Positions 6,961-14,303 of a stretch of DNA of 19,932 nt are shown here, one piece after another. Positions within the stretch are counted from its first letter, which is position 1. Each line of letters opens with the position of its first letter. Origin of the DNA: Collinsella sp. (lineage in GTDB: Bacteria; Actinomycetota; Coriobacteriia; Coriobacteriales; Coriobacteriaceae); the NCBI GenBank assembly GCA_019414025.1, contig DXMU01000022.1, positions 1 through 19,932 of the forward strand, given 5' to 3'. The position numbers and the translations under genes were made by a program. The notes under the pieces are model-generated. The model was not told where the DNA came from and searched no databases. It saw only the letters and a program-made list of their open reading frames with translations.

Positions 6961-7001
6961 GCCCGCCGGATGCCGCTATGACGCGGCAGCTCGGCGGGCG
7001 G
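6961..7001. promoter_or_regulatory. Long inverted repeat upstream of the response regulator
   Basis: GCCCGCCG (6961-6968) and CGGCGGGC (6993-7000) form an eight-pair outer stem. Inside, TGCCGC and GCGGCA form a second six-pair stem separated by a small internal loop. No T-run follows on either strand, so it is not a standard terminator. It lies between the Tat lipoprotein stop and the possible -10 of the response regulator, covering where a -35 would be. Confidence 0.6.
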
Positions 7002-7058
7002 TACTCACAATTACAACGCGTTTATTCCCCTGTTGGCGCCTTTTTAACCCCTCTAAGC

Positions 7059-8270
7059 TTAAAGAGAGAATAGGCGTGCAGTGACCGTCTCTGGTATACC
7101 CTGGCTGTTGCGCACCGTGGCGTACGTAAGGAATGAGTCCGATTTTCCCGCCGTAGCTGGATAATCGCCATACTCCAAAGCGCGGTCGGGCGACAGCAGC
7201 GAGCCATAGGTCTTGGCAGAGGTGTCGATCAGGAAATGCGACGCCTGTACCTTAACAAGGTATTTATTCTTCTTGCCAGCCGCACATGCGAGCGGCTCAC
7301 GGGACAGGAAGAGATACGGCCCTCCCTCATTACCGATATACGTGCCCATGTTGCCCAGGCTGCCCACGCCACTATAGGCCGCCTCGATAGAAAACACGAA
7401 GGTATCGCCCATATATACGGCCTCGAAAGGCGAGACTGACGAGGGAAGGACTAGCTGGGCACGTTTGGTGTTGTTGCCGTCGGTCAAATCGATTGCCGTT
7501 ATGCCGTAGTAGACGCCCTCGTCGTTGCGGACACGCGGCGAGATGGTCAAAATGCCGTCGCTCGCGCGCGGGGCCGATGCAAAGCGACCCGTCGATTTCC
7601 AAATTATCTCGGCCTTGGATTCATCAAGCGAGCGACGATAGCAAAACGAATCGCTACTCGTTTTATTGCCACCTGCCGAAGGCATTTTATACCAGATGAC
7701 CGATGACCCGAACGCCGTAAACAGGGGCGGATCATAGTCCTTGCCACCTCGATCGAGCTCAACCACGTCGCCAGAGAGCGAAGCGCCCGACAGATTTTGA
7801 GCGTAGAGCTTCCACGATGAATTGGCAAAGTTCATCTCAACCCACGCGAATACGCCGTCGCCGGCACGAACATCGTAGAATGCATATCCCGTGCCCTCGA
7901 TAGGGTCCTCGATTAATGTGGTAAGCGAGCCATCGCCCAGGTTGAGCACACCGAGTGTGTTGGCGTGCAGCGCCGATGCGGGCGCCATCATCGCCGCGGC
8001 GTAATCGCCGTCGCAGTAGTACAGCAGCGTACCCAGAGGCAGCGTCCACGACGCCGCCGGCTCAAGATCGATGTCGACTGCCTCGTACTCATCCGTAATC
8101 GAGATGATCTTGGAATCGTCCTTGATAACCTGCGGCTCGCCGGCGGCATCATCGCTGGTGCCCGTTTTTTTCGAGCATCCGGCAAGTACCGTGGCAGCGC
8201 CCGCGGCAGCCCCACCGAGTACAAAGCCGCGACGCGATATTCCGTTCTTGATGTGATCGGCGATACCCAT
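7059..8270 (-). CDS. Tat-exported lipoprotein, probable beta-propeller-like
   Basis: The product is 403 residues. Its N-terminus combines a twin-arginine signal, ISRRGFVLGG (Arg13-Arg14), a hydrophobic stretch and a lipobox VLAGC, so Cys32 should be lipidated and the protein anchored on the outer face of the membrane after Tat export. The rest is rich in short strands and recurrent Trp/Tyr/Gly blocks (for example GDGVFAWVEMNF, FGSSVIWYKM, ASDGILTISP, GDTFVFSIEA) as in repeat proteins of the propeller type; that fold is inferred from composition only. Function unknown. The ATG at 8268-8270 overlaps the stop of the TSCPD gene by one base (TAATG), so translation is likely coupled. Tat rather than Sec export suggests folding, possibly with a cofactor, before export. 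Confidence 0.85.
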   Translation of the reverse strand: MGIADHIKNGISRRGFVLGGAAAGAATVLAGCSKKTGTSDDAAGEPQVIKDDSKIISITDEYEAVDIDLEPAASWTLPLGTLLYYCDGDYAAAMMAPASALHANTLGVLNLGDGSLTTLIEDPIEGTGYAFYDVRAGDGVFAWVEMNFANSSWKLYAQNLSGASLSGDVVELDRGGKDYDPPLFTAFGSSVIWYKMPSAGGNKTSSDSFCYRRSLDESKAEIIWKSTGRFASAPRASDGILTISPRVRNDEGVYYGITAIDLTDGNNTKRAQLVLPSSVSPFEAVYMGDTFVFSIEAAYSGVGSLGNMGTYIGNEGGPYLFLSREPLACAAGKKNKYLVKVQASHFLIDTSAKTYGSLLSPDRALEYGDYPATAGKSDSFLTYATVRNSQGIPETVTARLFSL

Positions 8271-8533
8271 TAGGCGATCTCGGCGCGAGCGGCCTCGATA
8301 GCGCGTGTAAGCTGGTCGGCGCAGGAGGTCTTTTTCATACCGCAGGTATTACCGGCGAGAACCTCGATTACGCGATCGGCAGGAGCGCCCTCGACCAGCT
8401 TGGAGATAGCCCTGAGATTGCCGTCGCAGCCGCCGGTAAACTCAACGCCCATCACCTTGTTGCCGTCATCGGAAAGGTCAAGGTGAATATTGCGAGCACA
8501 CACGCCTTGAGGCTTGTAATCAAACGAAATCAT
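8270..8533 (-). CDS. TSCPD domain protein (TIGR03905-like)
   Basis: This 87-residue protein is essentially a single TSCPD domain, named for a Thr-Ser-Cys-Pro-Asp motif; here it reads TSCADQL (69-75). Four cysteines at 12 (GVCAR), 36 (TGGCDGN), 64 (GNTCGM) and 71 are positioned as in stand-alone family members and could bind a metal. The same domain occurs at the C-terminus of B12-dependent ribonucleotide reductases; the role of the free form is not known. The start ATG 8533 has AGGGG six bases upstream, and a good promoter precedes it. It heads a two-gene unit with the Tat lipoprotein. Confidence 0.88.
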   Translation of the reverse strand: MISFDYKPQGVCARNIHLDLSDDGNKVMGVEFTGGCDGNLRAISKLVEGAPADRVIEVLAGNTCGMKKTSCADQLTRAIEAARAEIA

Positions 8534-8565
8534 GCGATCCCCTCTCAGAATGTTATTCGAGACGA

Positions 8566-8594
8566 CTATTATCCCCGTCTTTCCCTAAATACAA
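8566..8594 (-). promoter_or_regulatory. Promoter of the TSCPD-lipoprotein unit
   Basis: The minus strand reads TTGTAT (8589-8594), a 17-base spacer and TAATAG (8566-8571). Transcription would begin near 8559, giving a leader of about 25 bases before ATG 8533. The -35 box directly follows the purB terminator hairpin. Confidence 0.7.
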
Positions 8595-8596
8595 CG

Positions 8597-8636
8597 AGGC
8601 GCTTTGCCGGCAACACACATTACCAGCAAAGCGCCT
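8597..8636 (-). terminator. purB terminator hairpin
   Basis: On the minus strand AGGCGCTTTGCTGG and CCGGCAAAGCGCCT form a 14-pair stem with one T-G wobble. The plus-strand transcript would instead have a C-A mismatch, which points to a minus-strand role. The downstream tract CGTTGTATTT is only moderately T-rich, so termination may be partial. Confidence 0.6.
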
Positions 8637-8661
8637 TAAAAAGCTAACGTTATGCCCGAAC

Positions 8662-10008
8662 CTACTCGAAGCTCAGCTGCTCCAGACGATCAAAGACTGT
8701 GTCGATGCGGGTGAGGAAGTCCCATGGATCAAAGATCTCGTCGAGCTTCTCCTGGCTGACGGTGCAGCGCGGATCGGCCTCGAGGCGTTCCTTAAAGGTG
8801 GGGCCGGAGACGCAATCCTGCACCTCGTGCCAGGTAGCCATGGCGTTTTCCTGCACGATGGCATAGGCATCCTCGCGGGTGATGCCCGTATCGACGAGGG
8901 CCAGCAGGACCTTGGAGGAGAAGATGAGGCCGCGGGTCTTGTTGAGGTTGGCCATCATGCGAGCCGGATACAGCTGCAGGCCATCGATAACGCGGATAAG
9001 GCACTGGAACATGTGGTCGAGTGCGATAAAGCTATCGGCCTGGGCGACGCGCTCGGCAGAGGAGTGCGAAATGTCGCGCTCATGCCACAGGGCAACGTTG
9101 TCGAAGGCAACCTGGGCATTGGACTTCACGATACGCGACAGGCCACAGACCTTCTCCATGGTGATCGGGTTGCGCTTGTGCGGCATGGCGGAGCTGCCCT
9201 TTTGACCCTTGCGGAACGGTTCCTCGGCCTCGAGCGTATCGGTCTTCTGCAGGTTGCGAACCTCGGTCGCGATGCGCTCGCAGGTGGCCGCCGTAGTGGC
9301 AAGCACGCCAGCAAGGTAGGCATGGTGATCGCGGCTGATGACCTGCGTGGACAGAGGATCGTGGACCAGGCCCAAGTGCTCGCAAACGTACTCCTCGACG
9401 AACGGCTCGATGGAGCTGTAGGTGCCGACGGCACCGGAGATAGCACCGAAGGCAACGTTCTTGCGGGCGTCCTCAAGACGATCCAGATCGCGCTTGAGCT
9501 CCCAGGCCCAAGAGCCAAACTTCATACCGAAGGTCATCGGCTCGGCGTGAATACCATGGGTACGGCCGGCACAGAGTGTGTTGCGCTCCTCGAAGGCGCG
9601 ACGCTTGCAGATCTCACCGAGCTTCTTGACGTCCTCGATGATCAGGTCACACGCCTGGGTGAGCTGGTAGCACAGAGCCGTATCGCCCAGGTCGGAGCTG
9701 GTCATGCCATAGTGAACCCAGCGGCTGGGCTTGGGGTCGCCCTCGGGAACATCGGCGTCGATGTACTCCTTCATGTTGGTCAGGAAGGCAATGACGTCGT
9801 GGCGCGTGACTTCCTCGATCTCATCGACCTTTGCCTTCTCAAAGTTGGCATGGTCGCGGATCCACTGGGCTTCGTCTTTAGAAATGCCGATCTTGCCGAG
9901 CTCCGCCTGGGCCTCGCAGGCCAGAACCTCGATCTCCTGCCAAATGGCATACTTGTTCTCGAGGGAGAAGATATGTCCCATCTCCGGGCGGGTATAGCGA
10001 TCGATCAT
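8662..10008 (-). CDS. purB: Adenylosuccinate lyase
   Basis: This enzyme of the fumarase/aspartase superfamily cleaves SAICAR to AICAR and adenylosuccinate to AMP, both releasing fumarate, and acts as a cytosolic tetramer. The 448-residue product has the normal length. Visible motifs are MTSSDLGDTA (102-111), the histidine-rich GRTHGIHAEPMTFG (148-161) and the superfamily signature GSSAMPHKRNP (271-281), whose Ser lies on the mobile catalytic loop. I start at ATG 10008, which has AAGGAG five bases upstream; the frame extends further upstream but without a ribosome site. A TACAAT at 10053-10058 could be the -10 box, and a GTTGG/CCAAC hairpin lies in the leader. It is not adjacent to purC, whose product makes its substrate. 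Confidence 0.97.
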   Translation of the reverse strand: MIDRYTRPEMGHIFSLENKYAIWQEIEVLACEAQAELGKIGISKDEAQWIRDHANFEKAKVDEIEEVTRHDVIAFLTNMKEYIDADVPEGDPKPSRWVHYGMTSSDLGDTALCYQLTQACDLIIEDVKKLGEICKRRAFEERNTLCAGRTHGIHAEPMTFGMKFGSWAWELKRDLDRLEDARKNVAFGAISGAVGTYSSIEPFVEEYVCEHLGLVHDPLSTQVISRDHHAYLAGVLATTAATCERIATEVRNLQKTDTLEAEEPFRKGQKGSSAMPHKRNPITMEKVCGLSRIVKSNAQVAFDNVALWHERDISHSSAERVAQADSFIALDHMFQCLIRVIDGLQLYPARMMANLNKTRGLIFSSKVLLALVDTGITREDAYAIVQENAMATWHEVQDCVSGPTFKERLEADPRCTVSQEKLDEIFDPWDFLTRIDTVFDRLEQLSFE

Positions 10009-10052
10009 AGCGGCTCCTTTTTGGTTATTGGCACGTTGGTCGTAACCCAACC

Positions 10053-10058
10053 ATTGTA
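10053..10058 (-). promoter_or_regulatory. Possible -10 box of purB
   Basis: TACAAT on the minus strand lies about 45 bases before the purB ATG. The hexamer 17 bases upstream is not a recognisable -35, so this is tentative. Confidence 0.4.
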
Positions 10059-10110
10059 CCGTGCGCGGGTGCGAGTATGGGCAGCAGGCATGAACCTAAC
10101 ATTTTGGAAT

Positions 10111-10162
10111 TGGGGCGGGCAACGGGACATCCGCGTATTTGCTTCGCAAATCCGCACCGGCT
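10111..10162 (-). repeat. 52-bp repeat copy A containing a tRNA-Gly 3'-end fragment
   Basis: This segment matches 10242-10293 at 49 of 52 positions. Its first 18 bases match the 3' end of tRNA-Gly including CCA (10434-10451) at 17 of 18, after which the tRNA match ends within the T-arm. It then contains ATTTGC-TTC-GCAAAT (10137-10151), a hairpin whose loop reads GAA on the tRNA-sense strand, flanked by GCG/CGC that can extend the stem across one mismatch. Confidence 0.85.
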
Positions 10163-10241
10163 GCGGTCGATCCCCTCGGATTCACGGTGACGATGGGGAA
10201 GACTTTGTTGAATTGGCCGTCCCGAGGTCTTCTGTGCTCCA
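10163..10241. other. Spacer between repeat copies A and B
   Basis: No gene is visible. GAAGAC and GTCTTC (about 10198-10203 and 10226-10231) could pair across a 22-base loop. With copy A this makes a 131-base unit, close to the 130-base spacing of the tRNA-Lys 3'-end copies. Confidence 0.4.
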
Positions 10242-10293
10242 TGGAGCGGACAACGGGACGTCCGCGTATTTGCTTCGCAAATCCGCACCGGCT
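10242..10293 (-). repeat. 52-bp repeat copy B containing a tRNA-Gly 3'-end fragment
   Basis: This is the second copy, closer to tRNA-Gly. The fragment again matches the tRNA 3' end at 17 of 18 positions, but with a different substitution from copy A. GCGGAC and GTCCGC can pair around the tRNA fragment's end, followed by the same ATTTGC-TTC-GCAAAT hairpin (10268-10282). Confidence 0.85.
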
Positions 10294-10388
10294 TCAGGCG
10301 CCTGTCGGCGCCTTCGCCTGCTCGCTACAAACGCTTCGCGTTTGCTTAACGCTCGCACTCTGTCGGGTTCGAGTCCCGGCACTTTATT
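10294..10388. repeat. Hairpin cluster and inverted T-arm-like segment near tRNA-Gly
   Basis: No gene is visible. AAACGC-TTC-GCGTTT (10329-10343) is a perfect six-pair hairpin whose loop reads GAA on the tRNA-sense strand. Near 10364-10378 the plus strand contains CGGGTTCGAGTCCCG, identical over 15 bases to the T-arm of tRNA-Gly but in opposite orientation to that gene. This copies the order seen at tRNA-Lys: tRNA 3'-end copy, hairpins, T-arm-like segment, terminator, tRNA. Confidence 0.65.
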
Positions 10389-10389
10389 G

Positions 10390-10422
10390 AAAAAAGCACG
10401 GAACCGTGATGGTGCCGTGCTT
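10390..10422 (-). terminator. tRNA-Gly intrinsic terminator
   Basis: On the minus strand AAGCACGGCACC and GGTTCCGTGCTT form a stem of 11 pairs with one mismatch, followed by a run of six T. It starts about a dozen bases after the encoded CCA. Confidence 0.88.
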
Positions 10423-10433
10423 GTGCTCTTAAC

Positions 10434-10508
10434 TGGAGCGGGCAACGGGACTCGAACCCGCGAGTGTCAGCTTGGGAAGCTGATGCCTTACCACTTGGCG
10501 ATGCCCGC
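10434..10508 (-). tRNA. tRNA-Gly (anticodon CCC)
   Basis: The minus strand folds into a cloverleaf: acceptor GCGGGCA/TGCCCGC, D-arm GCCAAGTGGTAAGGC, anticodon arm TCAGC-TTCCCAA-GCTGA with CCC at positions 34-36, and T-arm CGGGTTCGAGTCCCG. The discriminator is T (10437) and CCA is encoded (10434-10436), unlike in tRNA-Lys. Two partial copies of its 3' end lie downstream at 10111 and 10242. Confidence 0.96.
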
Positions 10509-10521
10509 TTGTGTGTTGGCT

Positions 10522-10551
10522 AGTATAACGCGGTTGTCTTGTTCGATACAA
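10522..10551 (-). promoter_or_regulatory. tRNA-Gly promoter
   Basis: The minus strand reads TTGTAT (10546-10551), an 18-base spacer and TATACT (10522-10527), just upstream of the tRNA 5' end at 10508. Confidence 0.75.
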
Positions 10552-10805
10552 GGGTGGCGATGCTTGTTTTAGCTGTGGAGATTCGTTTGAAAATCGCGTC
10601 AATTGTGGAGACGAGGACCTTTGACTTCCTGTTCACCTTATCTTCTACCTGCGCTTTTGCTTGATTGTTGTATTTGAGCTCAATTTGTCAGGAATTGGGC
10701 AAGCTTTTGGTCAGGCTCCGGTACTTACCCGCATGAACCTCGGGGGTAGCCTCATCCTACGCGTCGCAGCCTCCCCGTGCGGCGCACGAGGGATAAGGAG
10801 CAGCC
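10552..10805. other. Intergenic region upstream of the adhesin gene
   Basis: No gene is visible between the divergent tRNA-Gly promoter and the adhesin start. A TTGACT at 10621-10626 is a possible plus-strand -35 but has no convincing -10 at the right distance. Just before the ribosome site, CGTGC-GGC-GCACG (10776-10788) forms a five-pair hairpin; AAGGAG (10795-10800) follows and lies five bases before the ATG. Confidence 0.5.
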
Positions 10806-13800
10806 ATGTCCAACGCACCCACGCACTCTGTCCACAGCGCAATCGCAACAGGCCCGCTGCTCCTGCTCCTCTTCCTGCTTTTCGGCTGCCTGGCACCGGG
10901 AGCCGCATTTGCCGTCGATGGCTACGACCAGCTCGGCTTCCGCACTATTAGCGATGATTGTGGGCCCTTCTTCATCGGCAAGTATGAAGCTCAAGACGCC
11001 TCGATTGCCTACTGCATGAACCAGGAGCGCCCCGGCCCCACCAAGCCGGGCGGCCCATGGCTCAACTTTGATCAAGGCTGGGTGTGGCTCGACGACGAGT
11101 TCGCGGCAATCGTTTGCCACGGATATCCTACCGCCACGTCGTTTGTCGGTTACCATCTTTCACCAGATCGCGCCCGCGCCGCCACCCAGCTTGCCGTATG
11201 GATGCTCAACGGCACTACCCATGTCGACGGCACCTACTCCTACACGACCGCTCAGGGCAAAACCAAGAGTGGACACTTTACCGCCGACAATGAAGTCGTG
11301 GCGGCTGCGCGATGGCTCCACGACAGCGCAAAATCAGGAAGCATCAAAGCCGCTCCGCACCGCGCGCGGCGCTATCTAGGAGCCGTATCGGGCGGCAGCA
11401 AACGTCAAGACATGCTCTATGTACTGCCGGCGGTCTCTGTTTCCTTCCAAAAGCAGTCTGCAAACGCTGCCATTACCAGCGGAAACAATACTTATCAGTT
11501 TGACGGGGCAACATTCGATGTTTTTGAGAGCGCCAGCGGCGCGCGTGTCGGCACCATCCAGATGGACAGCAACGGTCGAGCGCAGGCAGCACTTCTGCCC
11601 AACACGGCATACTACCTAGTTGAAACAAAGGCGCCGGCCGGCTATGTCCCCCGTCGTGATCGCATCGCCTTTACCACGGGGAATGACGGTGGACAGGTCG
11701 CCGTTGATGAACAACCCGGCACCATCACCCTGCATGTCGTAAAACTCGATGCCGCGACGAATGCCGGACCCCAGGCTGGAGCTTCACTTGCGGGAGCAGA
11801 GTTCACGTGCGTGTCGCAATCCACCCCCGGATGGGCGCAAACCCTCACAACCGATGAAAGCGGTCGAGCTACCCTCACCGATGTCCCCCTAGGAACCTTT
11901 ACCATCTATGAGTCAAAAGCCCCCGAGGGCTACCTGCCAGCCAACGACAGCTGGTCCTATACCGTTGGAGCCGACCAGCTCGGTGATTCAGGCGTGGTCG
12001 AGATCGAATCGCGCGTTTCCGATATCCCCATTGCGTTTGACCTTGAGATTTCCAAATTCAAGGACTACGGCAATAGCGATCAATCCGGCCTGGAGCAGCC
12101 GGCAGGAGGTGTTGTCTTTGAGGTTGTCAGCAACAGCTCTCAGCAGGTTGTTGGCACACTGACCACAAACATCTATGGCTTTGCCTCCACCAAAGATCAG
12201 TCAGAAGCATGGTTCGGCGCAGGCAAGCGACCCGCCGGTGTCCACGGAGCCATCCCATACGACCGCGCCGGCTACACCGTTCGCGAGGTTCCGGAAACCG
12301 TCCCCGAGGGTTTTAAACGTGCAGGGGAATGGACCGTCGGGGCCAATCAGATTTCCGACGGCGCCGAGCTTCAATATATCGTGGACAACCACGCTCTGTC
12401 GACGCATCTCCAGATTGTAAAACGCGATGCCCAAACAGGCGCTTCTGTTCCGCTAGCCGGATTCACCTTCCAACTCCTCGACAGCAATCACAAACCTGTC
12501 TCACAAACATGCTGGTATCCAGCACATAATGTAATGGACACCTTTACGACTGACGCGACCGGCACCGTCACACTGCCCGAATCGCTCGTGCCGGGCACCT
12601 ATTATGTACGCGAAACTTCGGCCAAAGAGCCCTATCTTGTCGGTGAAGAGATCGAGGTAAACATACCCGCCGACATGAACCTAACGCCCATTGCAATCGC
12701 CTCGTATTATGACCACGCCGCGACCGGAAACATCAGGATCGTTAAAACCGATGCCGTAGACGGCAGCAGCCTCGCGGGCGCCATCTTTGAGATCCGTGCC
12801 TCGGGTGATATCGTGCGCCCCGATGGTAGCATTGCCGCGCTCGACGGTGAGACCGTCGCGACCATCGCGACGGATGAAACTGGAGAGGCACGCGCGGACG
12901 ATCTCCCGCTGGGATCTGGCACCGCACGCTACGAGGTTGTCGAGACTCAAGCGCCGGCAGGCTTCTTACTCGACCGGACGCACCATATCGTCGACCTTAC
13001 CTATGCCGACCAGAAAACACCCGTTGTGGAAGCACGGCTTAACGTATCCGACGATTACACCAAGGTTGATATCTCCAAGGTCGATGCAAGCGGAGAGCAG
13101 GAAGTGAAAGGTGCACAGCTCACCTTATATGGTCCCGATAAAACCGAAATAGACTCCTGGACCTCATCCGACAAGCCACACCGCATCGAACATCTTGCAC
13201 CCGGCACCTACTCGTTGCGCGAAACGATGTCTCCGCGGACCTATGACCTTGCCGAGGAGATAACGTTTGAAATAAAGGATACGGGAGAAGTCCAATCCGT
13301 CGCGATGAAGGATGCACCCATCGAGATCAAAGGACAGGTCGACAAGCGTCAGGAACTTGTCCAACCTATCGGGAAGGGTCTGCTGGCCAACGGCGATGGT
13401 AAAAATCGCGCCGCGACGCAAACCAATACGGACGGACTTTTCTCCTATACCATCGACGCTCGAAACGATTCAGCTACCTGGGTTGATGAGTTTACGATTA
13501 CCGATGATCTTGAGTGTGCCAAAGACGGCACGGCGAGATTCGTCTCAATCGAAACCCCCGTCGCCATCGGCGACCTCAACGGTCTGTGCAACGTGTGGTA
13601 TCGCACGACGCCGTTGGACTCGACAGACGTCGATGGGCCGGCAAACGCGACGCTTGACGATGGGCACGAAAATCCTTGGCTCGAGTCCGACGAAGTAAAA
13701 GAGAGTCTGGGTGAGGATTGCCGCCTCGTCGATTACGACGGCTGGCACCTCTGGAAGGCGGATGTCTCGACCACGGAATCCACCACACTCGAGGCGAAAG

Positions 13801-14237
13801 AACTTGACCTTGCATCCAATACCGTCGTAACGGGCATTCGCATTGAATACGGTGCAGTAGCCGCCGACTTTACGACTCGAAGCGATGTGGATTCTTGGAC
13901 CCGTGATGATCTCAAAGATGAGCACGACGACCTTGACGATGCCAAAGCAATCCTTGGCACAGACGCTCGGGGCGCAGCCGTGCACATGCAGGCAACGTCG
14001 GCTTATACGCCCCAAACCGCACTCACCAACAGCGCGCGCGTCGATCTTTGCCGCAACGGCGGCGGCGATAAACTTGAGTCACATGACGAGGACCGTGTCA
14101 TTCAACGCTGTACCCTACCGCAGGACCTACCGGCAACAGGATCAGTTCCCATCGCCGCCTGCATCACCGCGCTTCTGACCTCGGGTGCCGCAGCCTTATG
14201 GTTCGCTCGCCTTAGGTCGATCCCAAAGAAGCGCTAG
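10806..14237 (+). CDS. LPxTG-anchored thioester adhesin with six CnaB-like domains
   Basis: This 1143-residue cell-wall protein starts with a Sec signal (hydrophobic core about 17-30, cleavage probably after AFA at 36). Residues about 38-200 form a thioester domain: Cys70 in AYCMNQ and Gln128 in TQLAVW match the Cys and Gln that form an internal thioester in Gram-positive adhesins, able to bond covalently with host amines. Six SpaA/CnaB-type domains follow, each with a strand Lys and a late Glu suited to an isopeptide bond: K216/E273, K313/E369, K417/E494, K539/E603, K647/E713, K758/E806. Residues about 843-1100 are an acidic region I do not recognise, with a DUF11-like start. LPATG (1108-1112), a hydrophobic stretch and RSIPKKR form the sorting signal. 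AAGGAG lies five bases before the ATG. No sortase or pilus gene is adjacent, so it is probably a single-chain adhesin. Confidence 0.93.
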   Translation: MSNAPTHSVHSAIATGPLLLLLFLLFGCLAPGAAFAVDGYDQLGFRTISDDCGPFFIGKYEAQDASIAYCMNQERPGPTKPGGPWLNFDQGWVWLDDEFAAIVCHGYPTATSFVGYHLSPDRARAATQLAVWMLNGTTHVDGTYSYTTAQGKTKSGHFTADNEVVAAARWLHDSAKSGSIKAAPHRARRYLGAVSGGSKRQDMLYVLPAVSVSFQKQSANAAITSGNNTYQFDGATFDVFESASGARVGTIQMDSNGRAQAALLPNTAYYLVETKAPAGYVPRRDRIAFTTGNDGGQVAVDEQPGTITLHVVKLDAATNAGPQAGASLAGAEFTCVSQSTPGWAQTLTTDESGRATLTDVPLGTFTIYESKAPEGYLPANDSWSYTVGADQLGDSGVVEIESRVSDIPIAFDLEISKFKDYGNSDQSGLEQPAGGVVFEVVSNSSQQVVGTLTTNIYGFASTKDQSEAWFGAGKRPAGVHGAIPYDRAGYTVREVPETVPEGFKRAGEWTVGANQISDGAELQYIVDNHALSTHLQIVKRDAQTGASVPLAGFTFQLLDSNHKPVSQTCWYPAHNVMDTFTTDATGTVTLPESLVPGTYYVRETSAKEPYLVGEEIEVNIPADMNLTPIAIASYYDHAATGNIRIVKTDAVDGSSLAGAIFEIRASGDIVRPDGSIAALDGETVATIATDETGEARADDLPLGSGTARYEVVETQAPAGFLLDRTHHIVDLTYADQKTPVVEARLNVSDDYTKVDISKVDASGEQEVKGAQLTLYGPDKTEIDSWTSSDKPHRIEHLAPGTYSLRETMSPRTYDLAEEITFEIKDTGEVQSVAMKDAPIEIKGQVDKRQELVQPIGKGLLANGDGKNRAATQTNTDGLFSYTIDARNDSATWVDEFTITDDLECAKDGTARFVSIETPVAIGDLNGLCNVWYRTTPLDSTDVDGPANATLDDGHENPWLESDEVKESLGEDCRLVDYDGWHLWKADVSTTESTTLEAKELDLASNTVVTGIRIEYGAVAADFTTRSDVDSWTRDDLKDEHDDLDDAKAILGTDARGAAVHMQATSAYTPQTALTNSARVDLCRNGGGDKLESHDEDRVIQRCTLPQDLPATGSVPIAACITALLTSGAAALWFARLRSIPKKR

Positions 14238-14243
14238 CGCGAT

Positions 14244-14284
14244 AAAAAAGCGGGCGAGCCAGTCCCCCGGCTCGCCCGCTTTCA
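14244..14284. terminator. Bidirectional terminator between convergent genes
   Basis: AAGCGGGCGAGCC (14248-14260) and GGCTCGCCCGCTT (14269-14281) form a perfect 13-pair stem. On the minus strand it is followed by TTTTTTATC, a strong tail; on the plus strand only by TTCAATC. It separates the adhesin from the minus-strand unit ending at 14304. Confidence 0.9.
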
Positions 14285-14303
14285 ATCATTTAAATCGCCG
14301 TAT

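Noticed and set aside
10111..10293. CRISPR array
   Set aside because: Only two long copies, with tRNA-derived ends and internal hairpins; no regular short repeats and spacers and no cas genes.
10364..10388. A second full tRNA gene on the plus strand near tRNA-Gly
   Set aside because: Only a T-arm is present; no acceptor, D or anticodon arm can be found upstream.
8827..10572. 581-codon plus-strand open frame across purB and tRNA-Gly
   Set aside because: It runs antisense to purB and then through repeats and a tRNA gene; purB motifs are unmistakable on the other strand.
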